This document shows, piece by piece, positions 26,930 to 34,205 of a stretch of DNA of 64,000 nt. Each line of letters starts with the position of its first letter. The stretch's first letter is position 1. This DNA is from Chloroflexota bacterium. Its GTDB lineage: Bacteria > Chloroflexota > Limnocylindria > QHBO01. The stretch is from the NCBI GenBank assembly GCA_038040195.1, contig JBBPIR010000005.1:1-64000 (forward strand). Reading direction: 5' to 3'. Made by a program: the position numbers and the translations under genes. The notes below the pieces were generated by a model. The model had not been told where the DNA came from, made no database searches, and saw only the letters and a list, made by a program, of their open reading frames with translations.

Positions 26930-28600
26930 CTACGCGACCGGGCTGCCCAGCGCCTCGGCGACCAGTTGGCTGACGCGCGCCAGCCCGTCCTCGGCATCGG
27001 CCGCGTGCAGGCGCAGGACACGCCGCCCGCGCCGTTGCAACGCGGCGAGGTCACCCGCGGCCTGGGCCGCCAGCAGCGTACCGAAGGTCTCGACCCGGCC
27101 GGGGATGGGCAGGTCGCGTTGCGGATCCGCGGTCAGCATGAGGTACACCCCGGTGTCGGGACCGCCCTTGTGGAGCTGGCCGGTCGAATGCAGGTAGCGC
27201 GGGCCGATGCCGGCCGTCGTGGCGGCGCCCAGCGCGTCGCGGACGGAAGCCCGGAGGCGCGCGAGACCCGCGACGACCGCCGGGTCGGGCGGCAGATAGG
27301 CCAGGATCGCGAAGTAGTCGCCCTCGGCCAGCGTTCCCAGCAGCGCCCGCACAGCCGCTGCCACGCTCGGCGGCGCGTCGCCCAGGGCGGCCGGATCGGC
27401 GGATGCCGCAAGGCCTGGTTCGGCCACGATCGGCATCGGGCTGCGGAAGGCGCCGTCGCGCCGGTATTCGGACAAGAGGGCTTCCGTCGCGGCCTTGGCC
27501 TCGGCCACGTCGGGCTGGTCGAAGGGATCAACGCCCAGGACGATCCCGAGCGCCGCGGTCGCCACCTCCCAGCGCACGAACTCGCCACCCACCGCCTCAC
27601 GCCGACTCAGGGTCAGCTCGTGGACCGGATGTCCGGCGGCGCGCAGCTCGCCGGCCAGCTCACGCATCTCATCGGACTCCGGCTCGCCGGCCTGGCTGGC
27701 CAGGACGAAGCAGCGGTCGGCTCCGTATTGCTCGGCCTCGGCCAGTGGCTCGCCGACGACCGGGACCACGCCACGTCCCGCTTTGCCCGTGCTCTCGGCA
27801 ATGAGCTGCTCGACCCAATCCCCCAGGCTGGCCAGCCTGGGGGTGGTCAACAGGGTGAGCTTGTCGCGCCCCGCCAGCGCTGCTTCGCCGATGACCGCCG
27901 CCAACTGCAGGCCCGGGTTGTCAGCAGCCGGTTGGCGGCACGCGGCGGCCATGGCCTGCGCCTCGTCGAGAAGAGCCTCTACATCCGCGCCGCGCAGGGC
28001 GGCCGGGACCAGCCCGAAGACCGACAGGGCGGAGAACCGGCCGCCGACCGACGGCTCGCCTTCCACGATGGCCCGAAATTCCTGGGCCCGGGCCAGCTCG
28101 GCCAGCGGGGTGTCCGGGTCAGTGATGGCCACGAAGTCGAGGGCGGGGACGACGTCGGCCAGGCTGGCATGGAATGCGAGGGTCTCGGCCGTGGTGCCCG
28201 ACTTGGACGAGACGCACAGCAGGGTCCGGGCCGCCGTCGCCCAGCTGCGGAAGCCCCGGACCGCGTCCGGGTGGGTGGAGTCGCAGACCCGCAGGGTGCT
28301 CGTTCCTTCGAACAGCCGGGCGCACAGCTCAGGTGCCAGGCTGGACCCGCCCATACCGAGCACCGCGGCACGCCGATACCCATCGCGGGCGACACCCGCG
28401 GCCAGATTCCGAATCTCGCCCACCCGCCGCGCCATCGCATCGGGGAGGTCAAGCCATCCGAGCCAGGCGGCCACGTCGGCCGGGGCGTGCCCGCTCTCGG
28501 CCCACAGGCCGCCGTCGCGATCCCACAGTCGCTCGGCCACCCGCTCGGCCGTCCACCGATCCAGCCGGGCGGCGATGGCGTCGTCGAGCGGGCCGCTCAT
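26930..28600 (-). CDS. pgi: Glucose-6-phosphate isomerase
   Basis: Pgi interconverts glucose 6-phosphate and fructose 6-phosphate, linking glycolysis and the pentose phosphate cycle. The 556-aa protein has the two SIS subdomains: AAVLGMGGSSLAPELC and LLCVSSKSGTTAETLAFHA, then the catalytic Glu region ESTGKAGRGVVPVVGEP. The C-terminal signature is GPRYLHSTGQLHKGGPDTG. In many relatives transaldolase and Pgi are one fused protein; here they are separate genes overlapping by four bases, which matches the fused order. The N-terminus includes a 60-residue helical piece also seen in the fused forms. Confidence 0.94.
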   Translation of the reverse strand: MSGPLDDAIAARLDRWTAERVAERLWDRDGGLWAESGHAPADVAAWLGWLDLPDAMARRVGEIRNLAAGVARDGYRRAAVLGMGGSSLAPELCARLFEGTSTLRVCDSTHPDAVRGFRSWATAARTLLCVSSKSGTTAETLAFHASLADVVPALDFVAITDPDTPLAELARAQEFRAIVEGEPSVGGRFSALSVFGLVPAALRGADVEALLDEAQAMAAACRQPAADNPGLQLAAVIGEAALAGRDKLTLLTTPRLASLGDWVEQLIAESTGKAGRGVVPVVGEPLAEAEQYGADRCFVLASQAGEPESDEMRELAGELRAAGHPVHELTLSRREAVGGEFVRWEVATAALGIVLGVDPFDQPDVAEAKAATEALLSEYRRDGAFRSPMPIVAEPGLAASADPAALGDAPPSVAAAVRALLGTLAEGDYFAILAYLPPDPAVVAGLARLRASVRDALGAATTAGIGPRYLHSTGQLHKGGPDTGVYLMLTADPQRDLPIPGRVETFGTLLAAQAAGDLAALQRRGRRVLRLHAADAEDGLARVSQLVAEALGSPVA

Positions 28601-29700
28601 GCGGTGGCGAGTGCCCTCCGCTTGGCGTCGATGGTCGCCATCAGCTCGTCGAACGAGGCCCCGAAGGACCGCACGCCCTCGTCGATGAGCTCGTCGGTGA
28701 CCTGCCGCATCGAGATGCCAAGCGCCTCCACCTCGGCCACCGCCTTGGCGGCGGCGGCGAAGTCAGCATCCAGCGTCCGGCGCAGCTCCCCGTGGTCGAG
28801 CATCGCGGCGATCGTCTCGCGCGGCATGGTGTCGACCGTATCGGGCCCGATCAGGGCCTCGACGTACTTCACGTCACGGTAGGTGGGGTCCTTGGTCGAG
28901 GTGCTGGCCCACAGGCAGCGCTGGACACGGGCACCGGCGGCCCGAAGCTCCGCGAACTCCTCCCCGCCGAAGATCTCCCCAAAGGCCTGGTACGCGAGCT
29001 GGGCATTGGCCACGGCCGCGGTCCCTCGCGCTCGGCGCGCGGCATCGGTATCCAGCGCGTCCAGCACGCGGTCGACCTTGGTGTCGACCCGGCTCACGAA
29101 GAAGCTCGCCACCGACGCAATGCGCGACACGTCGCCGCCCTCCGCTCGCCGGCGGCGCAGGCCGCGCAGGTAGGCCCGCGCCACGTCGCGGTAGACGTCG
29201 ACCGAGAACATGAGGGTCACGTTGATGTTGATGCCCTCCGCGATCGCGGTCTCGATGGCGGGCAGGCCGGCTGGGGTGGCCGGGATCTTGACGAAGATGT
29301 TCGGACGATCGACCCGGGCCCACAGCTCCCGGGCCCGGTCCAGGCTGGCCTGACTGTCGTTGGCGAGGCCCGGCTCGACCTCGATCGAAGCCAGCCCGTC
29401 GGCGGCGTCGGCGCCGTCGTACACCGGGCGCAACAGGTCGGCGGCGTCGCGGATGTCCCCGACCGCGATGGCCTCGTAGATGGCCTGCCCATCCGCGCCA
29501 TCCGCATGCAGGCGACCGATGAGGCCGTCGTAGTAGCCCCCCGCGATGGCCTTGGCGAAGATGGTCGGGTTGCTGGTCAGACCCCGAATGCCCTCCCCGA
29601 TCAGCGCGCCCAGACCTCCCGAATCGATGAGCTGGCGATCGATGGAGTCGATCCACGGGCTCTGCCCGAACTCGGCGTACAGCCGCTGGAGCGTGTTCAT
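28597..29700 (-). CDS. tal: Transaldolase
   Basis: Transaldolase moves a dihydroxyacetone unit between sugar phosphates in the non-oxidative pentose phosphate branch. The 367-aa TIM barrel carries DSIDRQLIDSGGLGALI, TSNPTIFAKAI and the Schiff-base Lys in NIFVKIPATPAGLPAIE. The ATG at 29698-29700 is chosen because a perfect AGGAGG lies nine bases before it. A longer frame would read through that ribosome-binding site. The same Shine-Dalgarno adjoins the tkt stop, so translation is tightly linked to tkt upstream and, by ATGA, to pgi downstream. Confidence 0.95.
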   Translation of the reverse strand: MNTLQRLYAEFGQSPWIDSIDRQLIDSGGLGALIGEGIRGLTSNPTIFAKAIAGGYYDGLIGRLHADGADGQAIYEAIAVGDIRDAADLLRPVYDGADAADGLASIEVEPGLANDSQASLDRARELWARVDRPNIFVKIPATPAGLPAIETAIAEGININVTLMFSVDVYRDVARAYLRGLRRRRAEGGDVSRIASVASFFVSRVDTKVDRVLDALDTDAARRARGTAAVANAQLAYQAFGEIFGGEEFAELRAAGARVQRCLWASTSTKDPTYRDVKYVEALIGPDTVDTMPRETIAAMLDHGELRRTLDADFAAAAKAVAEVEALGISMRQVTDELIDEGVRSFGASFDELMATIDAKRRALATA

Positions 29701-29714
29701 GGACCGATACCTCC

Positions 29715-31598
29715 TCAACGCGCGGCCACGTCAGCCGGAACCGGCGCGGCCGTGCCCGTCACCAGGTCCCGGGCCGCGGCGGCGATGGCCGCGGCATCGA
29801 TGCCGGCCGCGGCGAGCTGCTCCGCCGGCGTCGCCGAGCCGGGCATGGCCCGCACCGCCAGCTTCACGATCCGCGGTCGCTCGGGGACATCGGCGAAGAC
29901 CTCGAGCACGGCGTCCCCGAGCCCGCCCTCGGGCCAGTGATCCTCGACCGTCAGCAGCCGGCCGGTAACGGCCGCAGCCTCGCGGAGGACCTCCGCATCG
30001 ATGGGCTTGACGCTATATAGGTCGATGACCCGGGCGCCGATGCCCTCGCGGGACAGCTCGTCGGCGGCGGCCAGCGCCTGGTGGAGCGTGATCCCGGCCC
30101 CGATCAGGGTCACCTGGTCGTCGGGTGAGCTGCGTACGACGCGCGCCCCGCCGATGGGGAACGCCTCGCCGGGCGGGTAGATGACCGGGGTCTTCTCGCG
30201 GGTCGTGCGCAGGAAGACGACGCCCGGCAGGTCGACCATCTGGGCCACCAGGGCCGCGGCCTGGTTCGCGTCCGACGGGTACAGCACCGTGCTGCCGTGG
30301 ACGGCGCGCATCATGGCCAGGTCCTCGAGCGCCATCTGGGACGGGCCGTCCTCGCCGATGGACACCCCGGCGTGGGACCCGACCAGGGACAGGTTGGCCC
30401 GGCTCACGGCAGCCATCCGGATGAAGTCGTAGGCGCGGGTCAGGAAGGCGGCGAAGGTCGACGCGAAAGGACGCCAGCCGCGGACCTGCATCCCGACCGC
30501 CGCGGCCACCATCTGCTGCTCGGCGATGTACATCTCGAAATAGCGGTCCGGGTGCGCCTGGCGGAAGATCTCGGCATACGTCGAATTGCTCACCTCGCCG
30601 TCGAGGGCGACGACCTCGCGACGGGCGGTTCCGACCGCGGCCAGGGCCTCGCCATAGGCGCGGCGGGTGGCTTCGGTGGTCCCGACCTCGTAGGCTGGCA
30701 GACGGACGACGTCTGGCTCCGGACGCGGACGGATCTCGATCGTCTGATCCGGCGGTGACACCGAGACCCGAATGTGGCGGAGTCCGCCCAGCTCGGCGAT
30801 GGCAGCCTCGGGATCGGCCAGCGCCTTGCCGTGGAACCCGTTCTGGTTGGCCACCGCGGCCACGCCGTGACCCTTCTCGGTGCGGGCCACGATCATCGTC
30901 GGCCTGAGCTCGGTCCGCGCGGCATCGGTATAGGCCTGGTCTATCTCGGCGACGTCATGCCCATCGATGGCCATCGCATTCCAGCCCGCGACCTGCGCCC
31001 GGCGGACGTACGCGTCCAGGTCCCAGCCATGCATCGTCTCGCCGGTCTGGCCCAGCCGATTCACGTCCAGGATGGCGGTCAGGTTGTCGAGTCCCGCGTG
31101 GGCGGCGTGCTCCATGGCCTCCCACATCGACCCCTCGGCCATCTCGCTGTCGCCGCACAGGACCCAGACCCGATACGGCAGCTGGTCGAGCTGCTTGCCG
31201 GCCAGCGCCACGCCGACGCCGATCGGCAGTCCCTGGCCCAGCGAACCGGTGGCCACGTCGACCCACGGCAGGACGGGGGTGGGATGGCCCTCGATCCGGC
31301 TGCCGAGGCGGCGGAATGTGAGCAGCTCGGCGTCGTCGATCGCGCCGGCCGCGGCGTATATCGCGTACAGGAGCGGACTGGCGTGCCCCTTGCTGAAGAT
31401 GAGGTGATCGTTGCGCGGGTCGTCCGGCCGGTTGAAGTCGTAGCGTAGATGACCGGCCAGGAGGACGGCCATCAGGTCGGCCGCCGACATCGACGAGGTG
31501 GGGTGGCCCGAGCCGGCGGCACTCGAGGCGCGGATCGAATCCACCCGGAGCTGTTGGCCAAGCTCGCGCCAGAGGTCGAGATCGTGCTCCCGGGTCAC
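29715..31598 (-). CDS. tkt: Transketolase
   Basis: Transketolase is thiamine diphosphate-dependent and shuttles two-carbon units. The chain is about 627 aa. It has SAAGSGHPTSSMSAADLM with the conserved His, FSKGHASPLLYAIYA, and the ThDP/Mg motif GDSEMAEGSMWEAMEHA ending in Asn within LDVNRLGQTGE. The pyrimidine domain has VGSHAGVSIGEDGPSQMALE. I place the start at the GTG at 31596-31598 because a -10 box (TATCAT) ends seven bases upstream. ATG codons at 31607 and 31616 would add 3 or 6 residues and would contain that box. It is first in the pentose phosphate operon, just downstream of a terminator. Confidence 0.94.
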   Translation of the reverse strand: MTREHDLDLWRELGQQLRVDSIRASSAAGSGHPTSSMSAADLMAVLLAGHLRYDFNRPDDPRNDHLIFSKGHASPLLYAIYAAAGAIDDAELLTFRRLGSRIEGHPTPVLPWVDVATGSLGQGLPIGVGVALAGKQLDQLPYRVWVLCGDSEMAEGSMWEAMEHAAHAGLDNLTAILDVNRLGQTGETMHGWDLDAYVRRAQVAGWNAMAIDGHDVAEIDQAYTDAARTELRPTMIVARTEKGHGVAAVANQNGFHGKALADPEAAIAELGGLRHIRVSVSPPDQTIEIRPRPEPDVVRLPAYEVGTTEATRRAYGEALAAVGTARREVVALDGEVSNSTYAEIFRQAHPDRYFEMYIAEQQMVAAAVGMQVRGWRPFASTFAAFLTRAYDFIRMAAVSRANLSLVGSHAGVSIGEDGPSQMALEDLAMMRAVHGSTVLYPSDANQAAALVAQMVDLPGVVFLRTTREKTPVIYPPGEAFPIGGARVVRSSPDDQVTLIGAGITLHQALAAADELSREGIGARVIDLYSVKPIDAEVLREAAAVTGRLLTVEDHWPEGGLGDAVLEVFADVPERPRIVKLAVRAMPGSATPAEQLAAAGIDAAAIAAAARDLVTGTAAPVPADVAAR

Positions 31599-31605
31599 GG
31601 TCCGC

Positions 31606-31611
31606 ATGATA
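31606..31611 (-). promoter_or_regulatory. -10 box TATCAT, candidate leaderless promoter of the pentose phosphate operon
   Basis: On the minus strand TATCAT is followed by seven bases and GTG at 31598. It lies right after the terminator of the upstream gene, where a new promoter is needed. Confidence 0.5.
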
Positions 31612-31644
31612 CCCATCGAGGGCGATCCTGCGGGTTCAGGCGCC

Positions 31645-31678
31645 TGGAAAACGAAAGCGGCGCCCCGGAGGGCGCCGC
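31645..31678 (-). terminator. Rho-independent terminator of the zinc-ribbon gene
   Basis: Read on the minus strand, GCGGCGCCC and GGGCGCCGC (31657-31678) form a perfect 9-bp stem with a four-base loop, followed by TTTCGTTTTCC. It separates the zinc-ribbon gene from the pentose phosphate operon. Confidence 0.8.
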
Positions 31679-31688
31679 CTGGCGTATG

Positions 31689-31710
31689 GGTGCCGGCCGC
31701 TGCCGGCACC
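31689..31710 (-). terminator. Second hairpin between zinc-ribbon gene and its terminator
   Basis: GGTGCCGGC and GCCGGCACC form a perfect 9-bp stem with a four-base loop seven bases after the stop. There is no T-tract; it may protect the transcript end. Confidence 0.4.
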
Positions 31711-31716
31711 ATCGGT

Positions 31717-32055
31717 CTATCCGCGAACGAGGCGGAAGCAGTCGCTGCAGTAGACAGGGCGCGTGCCGGTCGGCTTGAAGGGCACTTGCGTGTCCTTGCC
31801 GCACCGGGCGCAGACCGCGTCGTGCATCTCCCGCGGGCCACGGTCGTAGGAACCACCGCCGCCGTAGCCTCCGCCGGAGCCGTAGCTGCTGCTGCCCCCG
31901 TACCCGCCCGACGCGCGACGCTGCGCGCGGCAGGACGGACACCGCTTGGGCGGCGACGTGAAGCCCTTCTCCGCGAAGAAGCTCTGCTCCGATGCGGAGA
32001 AGACAAATTCGGTCCCGCAGTCTGAACACGTCAGGACCTGGTCGGAATAGGTCAC
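31717..32055 (-). CDS. Double zinc-ribbon protein (zf-trcl plus CxxC-x17-CxxC)
   Basis: This 112-aa protein carries two zinc modules. The N-terminal one reads LTCSDCGTEFVFSASEQ, then FTSPPKRCPSCR. The C-terminal one is CARC, exactly 17 residues, then CSDC, which fits the CxxC-x17-CxxC domain. A Gly/Ser/Tyr-rich linker (GGSSSYGSGGGYGGGG) joins them, as in RNA-binding low-complexity tails. Such proteins are common in Chloroflexota and their role is unknown; nucleic acid binding is plausible. The GTG at 32053-32055 is chosen because GGGAGG lies 8 bases before it, and the sequence further upstream is not protein-like. Confidence 0.8.
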   Translation of the reverse strand: MTYSDQVLTCSDCGTEFVFSASEQSFFAEKGFTSPPKRCPSCRAQRRASGGYGGSSSYGSGGGYGGGGSYDRGPREMHDAVCARCGKDTQVPFKPTGTRPVYCSDCFRLVRG

Positions 32056-32211
32056 CCTGGACCTCCCACTATGAGTTGAACCTTCCGGTTCGCGCTCGCT
32101 CGGTGTACCGGCCACGGGTCTTACCACTACCCCGTGAGCCGACGAAACCGTGGTGGGAGGGGAGGGAAAGGCTCTGGACGCCGGACGAGCAGTCCGGAAC
32201 GGCCGAAAGTC

Positions 32212-32217
32212 TACCAT
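32212..32217 (+). promoter_or_regulatory. -10 box TACCAT of a leaderless promoter (62-aa membrane protein)
   Basis: TACCAT is followed by TCGATT and the GTG at 32224. It shows that the longer frame opening at 32134 is not the real start. Confidence 0.6.
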
Positions 32218-32223
32218 TCGATT

Positions 32224-32412
32224 GTGCGTCCGGTCCTCATGACCATCGTCGGGGTCCTGATCGCAGTCGCCGGAGCGATCTGGATCCTCCAGGGATTGAA
32301 CGTGATCATCTCGGCGAGCTTCATGACGGGCAGCCGGATCTGGGTCGTGATCGGAGCCGTGGCGGTGGTCGGCGGACTGGCCCTCAGCTGGTGGGGGTGG
32401 TCTCGGCGTTGA
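32224..32412 (+). CDS. Small two-helix membrane protein (62 aa)
   Basis: This 62-aa protein begins MRPVLMTIVGVLIAVAGAIW. Helices at about 4-24 and 38-56 are separated by SASFMTGSR, and the C-terminus is WWGWSRR. It resembles widespread tiny hypothetical membrane proteins of Chloroflexota and Actinomycetota with no known role. The GTG start is taken from the leaderless promoter at 32212. An upstream GTG at 32134 would add 30 very basic residues that overlap the promoter. The 3' end overlaps the convergent membrane protein by 29 bases. Confidence 0.6.
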   Translation: MRPVLMTIVGVLIAVAGAIWILQGLNVIISASFMTGSRIWVVIGAVAVVGGLALSWWGWSRR

Positions 32413-33073
32413 GGGCCGCGCCGGCCCGCTGCAGCTGGCGCCCCGCCCAGACGCATCCGGCTGCCAACGAGGCCAACCAGGCGGCCAACAGGGCCGACAG
32501 CAGGGCGTAGCCTCGCATCAGGCCGACCAGGTCCTCGACGCCGTCGAAGGAATTGATCCGGTAGGCAAGTGCGCGGATCGCGGTCTCAACGGTGCGCAGA
32601 TCGGCCGCGACGACTTCGAGGTCCGGGTGGAAGGTCTCGACCTCGGTGGCCAGGGCCTCGGAACGGGTGGCAAGGATGTCCAAGTCTCCCGAAACGTCCT
32701 CGAAGGACTGCGACGTGCCGGCGAACGGTTGCTGGCCGAGGATGGTGACGTTCAGGGCCTCCGCCAGATCTCCGGTGCTGGTCGCCAGCCGATCCAGCAG
32801 ACGGGCGGCGTCGTCCAGCGTCTCCTGCACGCTGCCCAGCGAGGCGGAGGCGTCCTGCAGCGTGGTCGCGCTTGAGCCCATCAGCGCGGCAGCCTGGGCC
32901 AGGGAAATCGCCGTGGCCTGTCGGTCGGCCTCAAGCCGCTCGTCAAGGTCGCGCATGGCCACCAGCCCGCCCAGCCAGGCGACCATCATCACCGTGGTCA
33001 GGACAAGCCCAACCACCCCGAACCAGACCAGCCCCCTTGCCAGCCTGCGCGCCGGAAGCCCGAGCACGTCCAT
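32384..33073 (-). CDS. Membrane-anchored coiled-coil protein
   Basis: This 229-aa protein has one helix near the N-terminus (about 14-40), a long helical extracytoplasmic or cytoplasmic stretch (residues about 45-180, heptad-rich: QDASASLGSVQETLDDAARL and EALATEVETFHPDLEVVA), and a second hydrophobic helix near 190-215. This two-anchor hairpin resembles chemoreceptor-like or MCE-like stalks, but no signalling domain is seen. The ATG at 33071-33073 has AAGGTGG a few bases upstream; a GTG two codons earlier is possible. It lies 12 bases after the nicotinamidase stop. Function unknown. Confidence 0.55.
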   Translation of the reverse strand: MDVLGLPARRLARGLVWFGVVGLVLTTVMMVAWLGGLVAMRDLDERLEADRQATAISLAQAAALMGSSATTLQDASASLGSVQETLDDAARLLDRLATSTGDLAEALNVTILGQQPFAGTSQSFEDVSGDLDILATRSEALATEVETFHPDLEVVAADLRTVETAIRALAYRINSFDGVEDLVGLMRGYALLSALLAAWLASLAAGCVWAGRQLQRAGAALNAETTPTS

Positions 33074-33084
33074 TTCCACCTTCG

Positions 33085-33678
33085 CTAGCTGGTGGTGGCC
33101 AGTCTGGCACCCGCGGCGGCCACATCCTCCAGGGCCAGTGCCCCGTCCCCGGGTTGCCGGTCGACCGCGGCCACAGCATCGGTCAGGACCGCGACGGCGA
33201 ATCCGCGATCCACCGCGTCCAAGGCCGTGGCCCGAACGCAGTAGTCAGTGGCCAGGCCCCCGATGACCACCCGCGCGACGCCTTGCTCACGGAGCATGGA
33301 TTCCAGCTCCGTGGGTCGATCCGTGCCCGTTACCGGGTCGCGCATCGTGAAGCCCGAGTAGCCGTCCTCCCCGTTGCTCCCCTTGCGGACCGATGGCCCG
33401 GCCACGACCAGGTCGGGATGGAACGCGGCGCCCCAGGTGTCGGTCACGCAATGCACCGGCCAGATCCCCCCGTCCTTGGCGAAGTGCGGCGTGGAAGGCG
33501 GATGCCAGTCCTGCGTGTAGATCACGGTCGCTCTGGCCTCCAGGGCCCGTCGAATTTCGGCGTTCAGCCGCGGAACGATGTCAGCCCCACCCCGAACGCT
33601 CAGGCTGCCGGATGGGTCGGCAAAATCGTTTTGGACGTCAACCACCAGCAGCGCGGTGGTGGAGTCATATCGGGCCAT
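33085..33678 (-). CDS. pncA: Nicotinamidase (isochorismatase superfamily)
   Basis: PncA converts nicotinamide to nicotinic acid for NAD salvage. The 197-aa chain has the full catalytic set: Asp14 in VVDVQNDF, Lys99 in SVRKGSNGEDG and Cys147 in LATDYCVRA. It also has metal ligands Asp57, His59 and His65 in QDWHPPSTPHF. The C-terminal AVAVLTDAVAAVD is typical. The presence of the metal-binding motif separates it from generic isochorismatases. The start is supported by the -10 box TACCAT six bases before the ATG at 33676-33678. Confidence 0.9.
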   Translation of the reverse strand: MARYDSTTALLVVDVQNDFADPSGSLSVRGGADIVPRLNAEIRRALEARATVIYTQDWHPPSTPHFAKDGGIWPVHCVTDTWGAAFHPDLVVAGPSVRKGSNGEDGYSGFTMRDPVTGTDRPTELESMLREQGVARVVIGGLATDYCVRATALDAVDRGFAVAVLTDAVAAVDRQPGDGALALEDVAAAGARLATTS

Positions 33679-33684
33679 GAGCCG

Positions 33685-33690
33685 ATGGTA
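33685..33690 (-). promoter_or_regulatory. -10 box TACCAT of a leaderless promoter (pncA)
   Basis: On the minus strand TACCAT is followed by CGGCTC and the ATG at 33678. Confidence 0.6.
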
Positions 33691-33709
33691 GCCGGTGGCT
33701 TTCGGGGGT

Positions 33710-34195
33710 TCAGTACACGCCGCGAATGAAACGGTGGGTCCGCGACCGATATTCCGTGTATCCCGGGTATCGATCCGCGAGCCATCCTTCCTCCCGACGG
33801 GCTTTCAGGTCAAGGACGATAGCCAGGACCAGGGCGACGACCAAGGCCGGGAGGCTGAGGGTCACCAAGGCCCACCCCAGGCCCAGCCCCACGATCCCGG
33901 CATACATCGGGTGGCGGACCCGGGCGTAGATTCCGTCCTGGACCAGGCTGGCGTCGTCGCGGGGTCGAGGCAAGGCCGTGAGGCTGTCGCCGAGGCGTCG
34001 CGCGGCCCGCATCACTACCCATCCTCCGATTCCGACCAGCAGCGCACCCTGGATCACGAACGGCCAGCTGGAAGGCCACTCTTCGATCGCCGCCGGGAGG
34101 GCCAGCGCTCCCAGGATGGCGACCAGGAGAATCAGCGCCACCTGGAGCAGGACCCAACCCTCGCCGCGCCGACCGAGCGCCGGTATGGGACTCAC
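33710..34195 (-). CDS. Isoprenylcysteine/phospholipid methyltransferase-like membrane protein
   Basis: This 161-aa integral membrane methyltransferase belongs to the ICMT/PEMT group. It has about four helices and the conserved catalytic end: QDGIYARVRHPMYAGIVGL, then LKARREEGWLADRYPGYTEY. The RHPxY and EE motifs bind S-adenosylmethionine and the substrate. Substrates in bacteria are mostly unknown (lipids or small molecules). A GTG start is used, 10 bases after the stop of the repeat-rich HTH gene, so the two are probably co-transcribed. Confidence 0.8.
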   Translation of the reverse strand: MSPIPALGRRGEGWVLLQVALILLVAILGALALPAAIEEWPSSWPFVIQGALLVGIGGWVVMRAARRLGDSLTALPRPRDDASLVQDGIYARVRHPMYAGIVGLGLGWALVTLSLPALVVALVLAIVLDLKARREEGWLADRYPGYTEYRSRTHRFIRGVY

Positions 34196-34205
34196 GAGCC
34201 GGGCG

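Noticed and set aside
32134-32223. N-terminal 30-residue extension of the small membrane protein
   Set aside because: Very basic, contains the leaderless -10 box at 32212, and lies in the region between divergent promoters.
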